A stretch of 64,000 nt of DNA. It comes from CAYNLG01 sp964397995. Lineage in GTDB: Bacteria > Planctomycetota > Phycisphaerae > FEN-1346. The stretch is taken from positions 1-64,000 of the forward strand of contig CAYNLG010000002.1 of the NCBI GenBank assembly GCA_964397995.1. The letters are read 5' to 3'. This document shows positions 15,941 through 23,940 of this stretch, piece after piece; position 1 is the stretch's first letter; each line of letters begins with the position of its first letter. The notes under the pieces are model-generated. The model did not search any database. It was given only the letters and a program-made list of their open reading frames with translations, and was not told where the DNA came from. Position numbers and translations under genes: made by a program.

Positions 15941-17443
15941 ATGCCCCGTCTGCTTGCCGCCTTCCTGGCTGCCGCCTTCACCGCCGGGTGCAACGCCACC
16001 GAGAGCCCGCCGCCCGGCACCGCCCCCGTCCCGCCGCCGGCGCGCGGCCCGGCCGCCGGCCTGGAAGCCCCGCGGGCGGCCGAGCGGATCGAGGCGATCG
16101 AGGCCCTGGCCCGGGGCGGCGACGCGGCGACGCTCGACCGGCTGCGGCCCGTCGCGGAGACCGACCCGGACCCGGAGGTGCGTCGCGCGGCGGCGCTGGC
16201 GATGGTCCGCCTCTGGGAGGCGATGAAGGTCGACGCCCTGCTCGGCCAGCTGGAGGCCGAGGCGTGGGAGACCCGCCAGTTCGCCTGCATGGAGCTCCAG
16301 TACCTGGCGAGTCCGCGGGCGGTCGAGCCGCTGCTGGCGCGCCTGGCGGACCCCGAGTGGGCGGTGCGCGGCGAAGCGGCCCGGGCCCTGGGCCACAACC
16401 GGTCGTCGCAGGCCGTGGAGCCGCTGATCGCGGCCCTGGCGGACGAGGCGTCGTACGTGCGGCAGTGCGCCGCCGAGGCGCTCGCGCGGTACGGCGACGC
16501 CCGGGCGATCGCCCCGCTGGAGACCCGCCTCCAGGACCCCGACCCTCTCGTCTGCCGCGCCGCCGCCGAGGCCCTCGGCGGCTTCGACGACCCCGCCGTG
16601 GTGGAGGTCCTGGTCGGCCTGCTGGAGAGCCGGGCGGCCGGGCTGGCCACGTCGGCGGCCGATGCCCTGAGCCGCCTGGCCGACCCCCGGGCCATCGAGG
16701 CCCTGGCCGAGGCCGCGCACCGTGACGACCGGGGCCTGACGGAGGCGGCCGCCGCGGCGCTGGGCCGCATCCCGGGCCCGGAGGCGCTCGCGGCGCTGCG
16801 GGGCCTGGCGACCGAGCGGGACGGCCGGACGCGGCAGGCGGCGCTCGCGGCCATCGGGCGGCGGGACGAGGCGGCGGCGTTCGGGGCCCTCGTGGCGATG
16901 CTCCGCGACCCGGCGTACGGATACACGCGGGACGTGGCCGGCGCCTTGGCCCGCCGCAACGACGAGGCCGCGGCGGCGGCCCTGGTGACGGCCCTCGAGG
17001 ACCCCACCGTCCCGCGCCGCCACGACCTGGCCCGCGTCCTCGGCGACCGGGGCGTCGCGGCCGCGGTCGACCCGCTCATCGACCTGCTGAAGGCGGAGTC
17101 GGCGGAGCTGCGGCGTGCGGCGGCCCGGGCGCTCGGGCGGCTGGGGGCCGACCGGGCGGCGGCGCCGCTGGTGGCCGGCCTGGCCGACGAGGATGCCGGT
17201 GTCGTCATGGAGGCCAGCGAGGCCCTGGCCGCCCTGGGGGTGACGCAGGCCGCCGACACGCTGGCGGCCCTGCTCAGGCACCCGAACCGGGGCGTCCGCG
17301 AGCGGGCCGCCAAGGCCCTCGGCCCGCTGGGCGGACCGGCGGCGGTCGAGCCCCTTCGCAAGGCCGCCGAGGGCGACACCGAGGAGCGGGTCCGGAAGGC
17401 CGCCCAGCGGGCGCTGAAGGACCTCCAGCGGCGCCTGCCGTGA
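15941..17443 (+). CDS. HEAT-repeat (PBS lyase-like) lipoprotein
   Basis: A 500-aa protein with a signal peptide ending in a lipobox-like FTAGC (Cys about residue 17), a short Pro-rich linker, and then HEAT/armadillo-type repeats over most of its length (for example LADPEWAVRGEAARALGH and LQDPDPLVCRAAAEALGG). Such alpha-solenoids are protein-binding scaffolds. The Cys suggests anchoring to a membrane. Enzyme activity is not expected. The ATG at 15941 follows GAGGGAAC; earlier in-frame codons lie in the DUF378 region. A separate promoter for the next gene begins soon after the stop. Confidence 0.8.
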   Translation: MPRLLAAFLAAAFTAGCNATESPPPGTAPVPPPARGPAAGLEAPRAAERIEAIEALARGGDAATLDRLRPVAETDPDPEVRRAAALAMVRLWEAMKVDALLGQLEAEAWETRQFACMELQYLASPRAVEPLLARLADPEWAVRGEAARALGHNRSSQAVEPLIAALADEASYVRQCAAEALARYGDARAIAPLETRLQDPDPLVCRAAAEALGGFDDPAVVEVLVGLLESRAAGLATSAADALSRLADPRAIEALAEAAHRDDRGLTEAAAAALGRIPGPEALAALRGLATERDGRTRQAALAAIGRRDEAAAFGALVAMLRDPAYGYTRDVAGALARRNDEAAAAALVTALEDPTVPRRHDLARVLGDRGVAAAVDPLIDLLKAESAELRRAAARALGRLGADRAAAPLVAGLADEDAGVVMEASEALAALGVTQAADTLAALLRHPNRGVRERAAKALGPLGGPAAVEPLRKAAEGDTEERVRKAAQRALKDLQRRLP

Positions 17444-17493
17444 CGCGACGGAACGGCGGGGGGCGGCCGGCGCCCCTTCCCCGGCTATTTCCC

Positions 17494-17522
17494 TTACGAG
17501 ACACCCCAGACGGGCCTATAAT
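17494..17522 (+). promoter_or_regulatory. Promoter of the first pseudopilin gene
   Basis: TTACGA (17494-17499) and a perfect TATAAT (17517-17522) are 17 bases apart. The -10 overlaps the in-frame ATG at 17521, so translation must start further on. Confidence 0.6.
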
Positions 17523-17562
17523 GGGCGGGGAACGGAGTGTGGACGCCCGGAAAGGAAGACCC

Positions 17563-18390
17563 GTGAGACGGCGCGGCTTTACGCTGATCGAACTCCTGAT
17601 CGTGGTGACGATCATCGGCATCCTGGCGGGGTTACTCTATACGGGCATCACCGCGGCCACGGAGAACGCCCTGCGGCACCACTGCCAGAACAACATGAAG
17701 CAGTTGGCGATGGCGGCCATCAACTACGCGAACCTGAACGACTCGTTCCTGCCGCCCCCCGGCCTGGCGGGCCAAGCCGGTTACACCAAGAACTGGTGCG
17801 CCGGGAGCACCGGGGCGCAAGGCGTGGTGAACGAGGGCGTGTACGCCGACATGAAGCTCGTGGGCGACCCGGAGATCTTCCTCTGCCCGGTCCACAAGGA
17901 GACCTGGGCCCTGGAGCGGTTCACGGAGAACGCCGTCTACTGGGTGTCCCTCCGCGACGACCAGACGCACCCGTCGCAGGGCGGCAGTGCCGGCGACCGG
18001 CCGCGCGTCCTCTCCAGCTACATGATGAACGGCCACGCGTGGACCGACCCCCCGTCTTCCCAGCCGCGGCGCCTGACCGACTTCGGCCCGACCCACTTCC
18101 TGTTCGTCGAGGAAAGCGTCACCGGCTCCGGGACGTTCGACGACTGCGCCATCAGCACGTCAAACCCGCAGATCACGACGCGGCACCAGAACGGCGGGTA
18201 CGTCTCGTGCATGGACGGCAGCGTGAAGCACTTCACGCCCGCGCAGATGGCGCTGACGACCCGGACCTGGAGTAGCGTCCAGAGCGAGGTCAACACCTGG
18301 GGCGGCGACCTCAGCGACATGGACGACCTCTCCGAAGCGGGCAGGAAGTACCCCGAGTGGAAAGGCCGCCGCTGGGTGCCGGACCGGTAA
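17563..18390 (+). CDS. DUF1559-like type II secretion pseudopilin (H-x9-DG)
   Basis: A 275-aa protein with a prepilin-type N-terminus: basic leader, then GFTLIELLIVVTIIGILAG, cleaved before Phe by a prepilin peptidase. It has a long soluble domain and the H-x9-DG signature (RHQNGGYVSCMDG) near the C-terminus, as in the planctomycete-expanded DUF1559/major-pilin-like family. Role is probably in a type II secretion-like pseudopilus or surface structure. The GTG at 17563 is preferred because AAGGA lies 6 bases upstream and the promoter at 17494-17522 excludes earlier starts. Confidence 0.85.
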   Translation: MRRRGFTLIELLIVVTIIGILAGLLYTGITAATENALRHHCQNNMKQLAMAAINYANLNDSFLPPPGLAGQAGYTKNWCAGSTGAQGVVNEGVYADMKLVGDPEIFLCPVHKETWALERFTENAVYWVSLRDDQTHPSQGGSAGDRPRVLSSYMMNGHAWTDPPSSQPRRLTDFGPTHFLFVEESVTGSGTFDDCAISTSNPQITTRHQNGGYVSCMDGSVKHFTPAQMALTTRTWSSVQSEVNTWGGDLSDMDDLSEAGRKYPEWKGRRWVPDR

Positions 18391-18466
18391 CGTGCCGCGC
18401 GGCACCCGCCACGCCCCCGCCAGGGAGACCGGGTCCGTACCGCAAGGGCCGGCGCGACGATTGCGG

Positions 18467-18495
18467 TTGCCCGGCGCCCGTGGTCGCGATACACT
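18467..18495 (+). promoter_or_regulatory. Promoter of the GAF-GGDEF gene
   Basis: TTGCCC (18467-18472) and TACACT (18490-18495) are 17 bases apart. The implied transcription start lies at or next to the ATG at 18506, so the mRNA may be nearly leaderless. Confidence 0.45.
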
Positions 18496-18505
18496 CCCTT
18501 CCGCG

Positions 18506-20035
18506 ATGAGTGACCCGGACCCGTTCCGCGCCCTGGAGGCCCACCACGCCGCCGGCCGCCTGACCGTGCTCCTGTGCACGCGAGACGAGGCGGTGCGCGC
18601 CGCCTGGCAGGCCGCGCAGGCCCCGCCGGAGATCGACCTCCAGGTGCGCGACGCGCGGCCCGCGGACGCGTGGGACACGGCGGCGCTGGTGGCCCTGGAC
18701 CTGGCCGACGGCCTCCCCGGGCCGGACCTCGCGCCGGAGGCCGTCGAGCGGACCGTCTTCATCGGCACGGCCGAGGCGCTGGCCGACCTGGACCCGGACT
18801 CGCAGCGCCAGGCGTACGACCTCGTGGCCGCCGACACCCCGCCCCTCTCGCTGGCCCACCGGATGGCGTGCTGGGTGCGGAGCATCCAGAAGACGGCGGC
18901 CCTGGAGCGGCTGGGCCGGCGCGTCGACGACCTGGCCGCCCGGAACGACGCCCTGGCCGCCCGCGTGGCCCAGGTGGAGACCCAGGCGGAGGTGCTGGAC
19001 GCCCAGCGGGGGCGGCTGGACGCGGCGCTGAAGCGGCTGGGCCGCGCGGCGCGCCTGGCGCACGAGATCAACGCCCTGGACTACGACCGGCTCATCCAGA
19101 CGGTGCTGGCGCGGGTGCCGGACCTGGTCGAGGCCCAGCGGACCAGCCTGTACCTGTACGACGCGGCGACGGACCACTTGGTGCTCCAGGGCCACACGCA
19201 CCCGCGGTCGATTGCCGAACGCATCTCGCTGCGGGACAATCCGCGGAGCCCGATGGCGGTGGCGGTGGCGCGGCAGGAGCTGATGCTGATCGGCGAGTTC
19301 AGCCAGTTCGAGAAGGCCGAGGCCGTGGCCATCGACCGCGACTACGCCTCGGAGTACGCCACCGGCTCGTGCCTGATCGCGCCGCTGATGGGCGGGGGCC
19401 GGGTGCGCGGCGTGCTGAACCTGGCGGACAAGGCGGACGGGCGGCCGTTCGACGCCGAGATCGATCTGCCGGCCGTCGAGAGCCTGGCCGAACTGATCGG
19501 CGCCAGCCTGATGAACATCGAGCTCTACCGCGAGGCCGAACGCCGCGCCCGGGCCGACCCGCTGACGGGCCTGGCCAATCGGCGGGCCCTCGAAGAGGCC
19601 CTCGACCGAGAAATCAGCCGCGCTGAACGCTACGGCTCCGACCTCAGCGTCATGATGTTCGACGTCGACCACCTGAAGGGCGTCAACGACGCCCACGGCC
19701 ACGAGGCCGGCGACGCCGTCCTGCTGCACCTGACCGCGGTGCTCCGGGACTCCGTCCGGACCTCGGACGTGCCCGGCCGCTGGGCGGGCGACGAGTTCCT
19801 CGTGGTGCTGCCGGACACGAAGGCGGAGCCGGCGCGGCAGATGGCGACGCGGCTGCTGGCGGGCCTCGGCGACGCGCCGCCGCGCATCGGCGGCCGGCCC
19901 ATCCAGGCAACGGTCTCGATCGGCGTGGCCGAGCGCCAGCGCGCCGAGTCGGCGGCGGCGCTGGTCCGGCGCGTCGATGCCGCCATGTACGACGCCAAGA
20001 AGGAAGGCCGCGCCTGCATCACCGTGGCCGAATGA
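18506..20035 (+). CDS. GAF-GGDEF diguanylate cyclase
   Basis: A 509-aa signalling protein. Residues about 15-135 look like a degenerate response-regulator-type domain, followed by a coiled coil (about 140-185), a GAF domain (about 190-345) and a C-terminal GGDEF domain. The signature reads AGDEF instead of GGDEF, and R-T-S-D upstream matches an inhibitory I-site (RxxD). AGDEF cyclases can be active, so c-di-GMP synthesis with feedback inhibition is likely but not certain. A lipoprotein gene follows 16 bases after the stop. Confidence 0.86.
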   Translation: MSDPDPFRALEAHHAAGRLTVLLCTRDEAVRAAWQAAQAPPEIDLQVRDARPADAWDTAALVALDLADGLPGPDLAPEAVERTVFIGTAEALADLDPDSQRQAYDLVAADTPPLSLAHRMACWVRSIQKTAALERLGRRVDDLAARNDALAARVAQVETQAEVLDAQRGRLDAALKRLGRAARLAHEINALDYDRLIQTVLARVPDLVEAQRTSLYLYDAATDHLVLQGHTHPRSIAERISLRDNPRSPMAVAVARQELMLIGEFSQFEKAEAVAIDRDYASEYATGSCLIAPLMGGGRVRGVLNLADKADGRPFDAEIDLPAVESLAELIGASLMNIELYREAERRARADPLTGLANRRALEEALDREISRAERYGSDLSVMMFDVDHLKGVNDAHGHEAGDAVLLHLTAVLRDSVRTSDVPGRWAGDEFLVVLPDTKAEPARQMATRLLAGLGDAPPRIGGRPIQATVSIGVAERQRAESAAALVRRVDAAMYDAKKEGRACITVAE

Positions 20036-20051
20036 CACGCGGGGAGGCTCC

Positions 20052-20546
20052 ATGACGTCACGCGCAACGGTCGGCCCGCTCCGGGCCGCGGCGGTCCTGG
20101 CCCTGGCGGCGCTGGCGACCGGCTGTGCGGCCGGAACGCAGGGCACGCCGGAGGTGCTCCGCGTCGCGGTCCAGTACGACCCGGCGCACGACCTGGACGA
20201 GGCCATCCCGAGCCTGCGGATGCTGAACGAGCCGGCCGTGGACGGGATGATCCGCAAGTCGGCCGCCCGCGTCGAGATCGACGGCCGCCTCTACGAGGGC
20301 GAGCGCCTGGAGATCGTCCAGGAGCGGGCCTTCGGCGCGCCCGGCGAGCCGTACTTCCAGATCCTGGCCCGCCGCTTCGCCGGCCCGGAGCCGCACCTCG
20401 ACCTGCGGATCGAGGCCGAGACGGGGTGGCAACTCTTCCTCTCGGACTTCGTCGGCGGGCGGCTGGTGGACGCGGCCTCCGGCAAGCCCCTGCCGGTGCC
20501 GACGACGCTCGACCCGGGAACGTACCACCTCAAGGCGTACAAGTAG
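20052..20546 (+). CDS. Lipoprotein of unknown function
   Basis: A 164-aa protein with a signal peptide ending LATGC (Cys about 25), so likely lipid-anchored. The mature part starts VLRVAVQYDPAHDLDEAIPS and has no domain that I recognise. It includes FQILARRFAGPEPHLDLRIE. Start is set by GGGGAGG just before the ATG. It follows the GGDEF gene by 16 bases and may be co-transcribed, which could make it an output or partner of c-di-GMP signalling, but that is conjecture. Confidence 0.6.
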   Translation: MTSRATVGPLRAAAVLALAALATGCAAGTQGTPEVLRVAVQYDPAHDLDEAIPSLRMLNEPAVDGMIRKSAARVEIDGRLYEGERLEIVQERAFGAPGEPYFQILARRFAGPEPHLDLRIEAETGWQLFLSDFVGGRLVDAASGKPLPVPTTLDPGTYHLKAYK

Positions 20547-20633
20547 GGCGACACGCCCCCGGCACGCCGACGGGACCCGGTCGGCCAACAGCACGCGCGG
20601 CGCCCGCTTGCCCGCCTGGGGCGGGCGCCGCGG

Positions 20634-21485
20634 CTAAGAACCCCCCTCAAAGACCGGCGCCAGGGCCGCGCGCGCCTCCGTGGCCGCCCGGTCCGGCTCG
20701 TCGGGATACGTATAAAGCTCGACGGCGGCGGCGCGGTCGTAACCGACCTCCGCGAGCGCCGCCGCGACGGCCCCGAAGTCCACGTCCCCCAGGCCGGGAA
20801 TCAGGTGGAAATGCTCCCGGCCGCGGATGTCCTCCAGGTGCAGGTGCTTCAGGTGCCGGCCGAGGCGGCGGACGCAGGCGGCCGGGGCCTCGCCGACGCA
20901 GACGGCGTGGCCGACGTCCAGGTTCGCCCCCAGCCGCGGATCGCCGAAGGCGTCCAGCAGGTCCGCCAGCTCCGCGAACCGTTCGATGAACTGGCCGGGC
21001 TCGCACTCGATGGCCAGGTCGACCCCGGCCAGGTGGGCCTCGCGCGTCACGATCTCCAGGCCGGTCTCCAGCCAGTCGCGCATCGCCTCCGGGTCGGCCC
21101 CCTCGGCCGGGCATCCGGTCGTGATCGTCAGGACCGGCGCGCCCAGACGGCCAGCCAGGGCCAGGGCCTGGACGATCAGTTCGACCCGGGCCTCGCGCCG
21201 GTACGGGTCGGTCGAGACGAGGCTCGGCTCGAACGTGAGCGCCTCCGGCACCGGGTCGAACCAGCCCATGCACGTGTTGCCGTTGACGGCCACAGGCGCC
21301 AGGTCCAGGCTCTCGAGGCGTTCGCGCAGCCGGTCGAGCCGGTGGGCCCCCGCCGCGGGCGGCCAGGCGTGCGGCACGTCGGCGAGGATTTCGACGCCCT
21401 TGTACCCGGCGGCGGCAATGCGGTCGACCGCCTCCGCCAGCGAGTGCCGCACGTACGCGTTCGTGCTGAAGGCCAGCGTCGGCAT
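20634..21485 (-). CDS. Sugar phosphate isomerase/epimerase family (xylose isomerase-like TIM barrel)
   Basis: A 283-aa AP-endonuclease-2/xylose-isomerase-like TIM barrel. Typical features are FSTNAYVRHSLAEAVDRIAA at the start, metal-site residues in IECEPGQF, GANLDVGHAV, HLHLEDIRG and VELYTYPDEP. Family members isomerise or epimerise sugars, or act as endonucleases, and the specific substrate is unknown. It is the last gene of the glycan operon, 2 bases after the unknown BshC-like gene. A role in processing sugars released by the operon glycosidases is likely. Confidence 0.83.
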   Translation of the reverse strand: MPTLAFSTNAYVRHSLAEAVDRIAAAGYKGVEILADVPHAWPPAAGAHRLDRLRERLESLDLAPVAVNGNTCMGWFDPVPEALTFEPSLVSTDPYRREARVELIVQALALAGRLGAPVLTITTGCPAEGADPEAMRDWLETGLEIVTREAHLAGVDLAIECEPGQFIERFAELADLLDAFGDPRLGANLDVGHAVCVGEAPAACVRRLGRHLKHLHLEDIRGREHFHLIPGLGDVDFGAVAAALAEVGYDRAAAVELYTYPDEPDRAATEARAALAPVFEGGS

Positions 21486-21487
21486 GG

Positions 21488-23164
21488 TCAGTCCTTTCGG
21501 CGGCCGCGGCACGCGCAGCCGCACGGCTTGGGCTCGGGCGGGGCGGCGGCGGGCATCCGCGTCGCCTCCCGGTAGAACGCCACCAGGTCGTCCGTCGGAT
21601 GGACGCAGTACGGCACGTCGCGGCCGCGGAGGATGGCGTTGGTGTCGAGGCGGCGTCGGACCTCGCGGAGGCGGCGCCGGGCGCGGCGGGGGCCGTCGGG
21701 GAAACGCTCGGCCAACTGCCGGTTGATCTCCCGGACGCGGCGCCACCGCCGGGCCCGCTCCGCCCGCGTCGCGCCCTTGTCGGCGACCAGGCGCCCCTTC
21801 TCCGCCACGAGCGCCGCCACCTCCGGCTCCGACAGCACGTCCGCCGTCAGCATCCGGTCGGGGTTGTAACGCCAGTCGCGCACGGCCCGCCGGGCGGCCC
21901 GGAGGTCGGCCGCCGTCGTCGGGTACGTCTCGAGCGGCAGGTGGACCGTGCACGAGGCGAGCACCAGCTCCGGGGCCCGGGCGCCCCAGTACCGCTCGAT
22001 GAGCGCGTCGGCAATCTGGTCGTACAGGGCCCCGCCCAGGCCGTGGATGAAGACGTCGGCCACGAGCACCCGCAGGTAGAGCGTCATCGAGAGGGCACGC
22101 GGACGGAGCTTCCAGCCCGCGGCGCGCCACGCCGTCAGCCGCCCGGCCGTCCGCTCGGCGTCGGCCAGCTCCTCGGCCGCCAGCCGCCCGATCCGCCGCT
22201 GGTCGGCCTCCACCAGCAGGCCGCCCTCGGCGTCGGGTTCAACCCAGAGGCGGGCCCGCGGCTCGCCGGCCCGCCAGGCCCAGAAGGGCAGCTCGGTGCG
22301 GCGGCCGTCGCGGCCGAGGTCGGGCATCGGCTGGGCCGCGCTCCGCTCCCGGTACACCGCGCGGAACTCGTGGAGGGACGCGTTGTAGTCGGCATGGAGG
22401 GCCTCCCACCGCGCGAGGGCGTCGGCCAGGAACAGCCGGAACGCCCGCCCGTCGGCCAGCGCCGAGACCAGCACCTCCAGGTTCACGAGGCCCCGCGCCG
22501 CCTCCGTCCGGTGCCGCGTGACAACCTGGGCCTCGGCCACGCTCCCCGCGCGCGGCAAGGCGTCGCTCATGTGGGCGCAGCAGCCGGCAAAGGCGTCGGC
22601 CATGGCCTTGCGGGGGACGGCCTGGAGAACCTCCTCGCGGGCCTCGGGGCGGAAGCGGTCGGGCGGCTGCTCCTCGAAGGCGACCGGCGGCCCGGGCTCG
22701 GCCAGGGCAATCTCGACCGTCCGGACCTCGTCGCCGCCCATCAGGCACGTCTTGTCCCGCGTCGGCAGGCGGACGACCTGGCCGTGGACCTGGTCGTTGT
22801 CGACGTTGACGTTCAGGCACGCCCCGCCGACGGCCTCGGCCAGCGCCCCGCCCAGCCAGTTCTTCACCCACACGCCGGGATGGAAGGGTTGCGGCTGGTG
22901 GCCGGTCAGGACGAGCGGCCGGGGCTCGGCCCAGTCCGGGGCGGCCAGGCCCCAGCGGTCCGCAAAGGCGCGGGCCGCCGCGACGGCCTCGGCCCGGGCC
23001 TCGGCGCGCAGGTCGGCCACGGGGCGGCCGGCGACGCGGAAGGCGTACGACGCGATGCGCTGCCGGTTCCGCGCCACCCGCGCCGGCTGGTCCGCCGGCG
23101 CGGGCTGGATGTAAGTCGCCCGGTCCTCGCGGGGCACCCGGTAGCGGTGGCGGGTGATGCTCAC
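21488..23164 (-). CDS. Unknown protein with BshC-like N-terminal motif
   Basis: A 558-aa protein not matched to a named family with certainty. Residues 84-103 read LVLTGHQPQPFHPGVWVKNW, and about 20 residues later LNVNVDNDQVHGQ follows. This resembles the nucleotide-fold motifs of BshC (bacillithiol cysteine-adding enzyme), and the length is also similar. A long helical, Arg/Ala-rich middle and a Cys-rich tail (PKPCGCACRGRRKD) follow. The start is GTG, overlapping the preceding stop as GTGA. It sits inside a glycosidase operon, so a role in sugar metabolism rather than bacillithiol synthesis is possible. The BshC link is tentative. Confidence 0.55.
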   Translation of the reverse strand: MSITRHRYRVPREDRATYIQPAPADQPARVARNRQRIASYAFRVAGRPVADLRAEARAEAVAAARAFADRWGLAAPDWAEPRPLVLTGHQPQPFHPGVWVKNWLGGALAEAVGGACLNVNVDNDQVHGQVVRLPTRDKTCLMGGDEVRTVEIALAEPGPPVAFEEQPPDRFRPEAREEVLQAVPRKAMADAFAGCCAHMSDALPRAGSVAEAQVVTRHRTEAARGLVNLEVLVSALADGRAFRLFLADALARWEALHADYNASLHEFRAVYRERSAAQPMPDLGRDGRRTELPFWAWRAGEPRARLWVEPDAEGGLLVEADQRRIGRLAAEELADAERTAGRLTAWRAAGWKLRPRALSMTLYLRVLVADVFIHGLGGALYDQIADALIERYWGARAPELVLASCTVHLPLETYPTTAADLRAARRAVRDWRYNPDRMLTADVLSEPEVAALVAEKGRLVADKGATRAERARRWRRVREINRQLAERFPDGPRRARRRLREVRRRLDTNAILRGRDVPYCVHPTDDLVAFYREATRMPAAAPPEPKPCGCACRGRRKD

Positions 23165-23940
23165 GGCTGGGCCACCTCCCGCACCCGCAGGTGCCGAAAC
23201 GCGATCGGTCGGCCCGCGGATGCCAGGCCGAGGCGGCCGCGCGCGGCGCCGTCGGTCACGCGGCCGGGGCCGCCGCCCAGCCGGACGGTGACCCGCGCCC
23301 CGCGGCAGGCGACGTCGAGCGTCTGCCACGCCCCCGGGTCGGCCCCGGGCGCCAGGTCAATGGGGTGCATGACCCGCCGGTCGGGGTCCATGCGGACGAA
23401 GGCGCCGCCGCTTGGCCCCCCGGCCTTGCCCAGATAGCGGTACTCGAGGTGGACGTCGGCATCGCCGTACGAGGCCTCGGTCACCAGCGCCCCGGGCCGC
23501 GCCCCCTCGCACCGGACCTCGTGCGTGACCGGGTCCCACGTCCACGGGTCGGCCGCGCGCCCGGGGGCGGGGTCGCTGCCGGGCGGCCACGGGCGCTCGG
23601 TCCAGCCCGCGAGGTCCGGCCCCGGGGCAAGGTCGGGCCAGAGGCCCGGCTCGGGTTCCATGCCCGGCTCCCACGCCAAGGCGTTCAGGACGATCTGTCC
23701 GAAGGCGGGGTGGCGGAAGTCGTCGGCCGTGTGGCCGGGCTGCAGATAGAGGAGCAGGCCCCGGCCGGCCCGCGTGCGGAGAAGCGCCGCGAGGGCGGCC
23801 ATGGGCCCCGGTTCGTCGGCGACGATGAGCACGTCCGGGCCCGTGGCGGGCGCCGCTTCGGCGGCGCGGACGGGCGCCGCGGCGCACAGGCGGAGCGTGA
23901 GGGCGACCGCGGCGGCGAGGATGGCGGCGCGTCGGCTCAC
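23161..23940 (-). CDS. Secreted ThuA-like fragment fused to DUF1080 (3-keto-disaccharide hydrolase-like) domain
   Basis: A 259-aa exported protein. A signal peptide (about 1-26) precedes a short ThuA-like piece (VLIVADEPGPMAALAALL, then GHTADDFRHPAFGQIVLN). The rest is a DUF1080 jelly-roll domain (YGDADVHLEYRYLGKAGG, SGGAFVRMD, GAWQTLDVACRG). DUF1080 domains bind or cleave oxidised disaccharides or glycans. The ThuA part is shorter than the usual ~200-aa domain. GTG start overlaps the fucosidase stop by 4 bases, and its stop overlaps the next GTG. Confidence 0.7.
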   Translation of the reverse strand: MSRRAAILAAAVALTLRLCAAAPVRAAEAAPATGPDVLIVADEPGPMAALAALLRTRAGRGLLLYLQPGHTADDFRHPAFGQIVLNALAWEPGMEPEPGLWPDLAPGPDLAGWTERPWPPGSDPAPGRAADPWTWDPVTHEVRCEGARPGALVTEASYGDADVHLEYRYLGKAGGPSGGAFVRMDPDRRVMHPIDLAPGADPGAWQTLDVACRGARVTVRLGGGPGRVTDGAARGRLGLASAGRPIAFRHLRVREVAQP

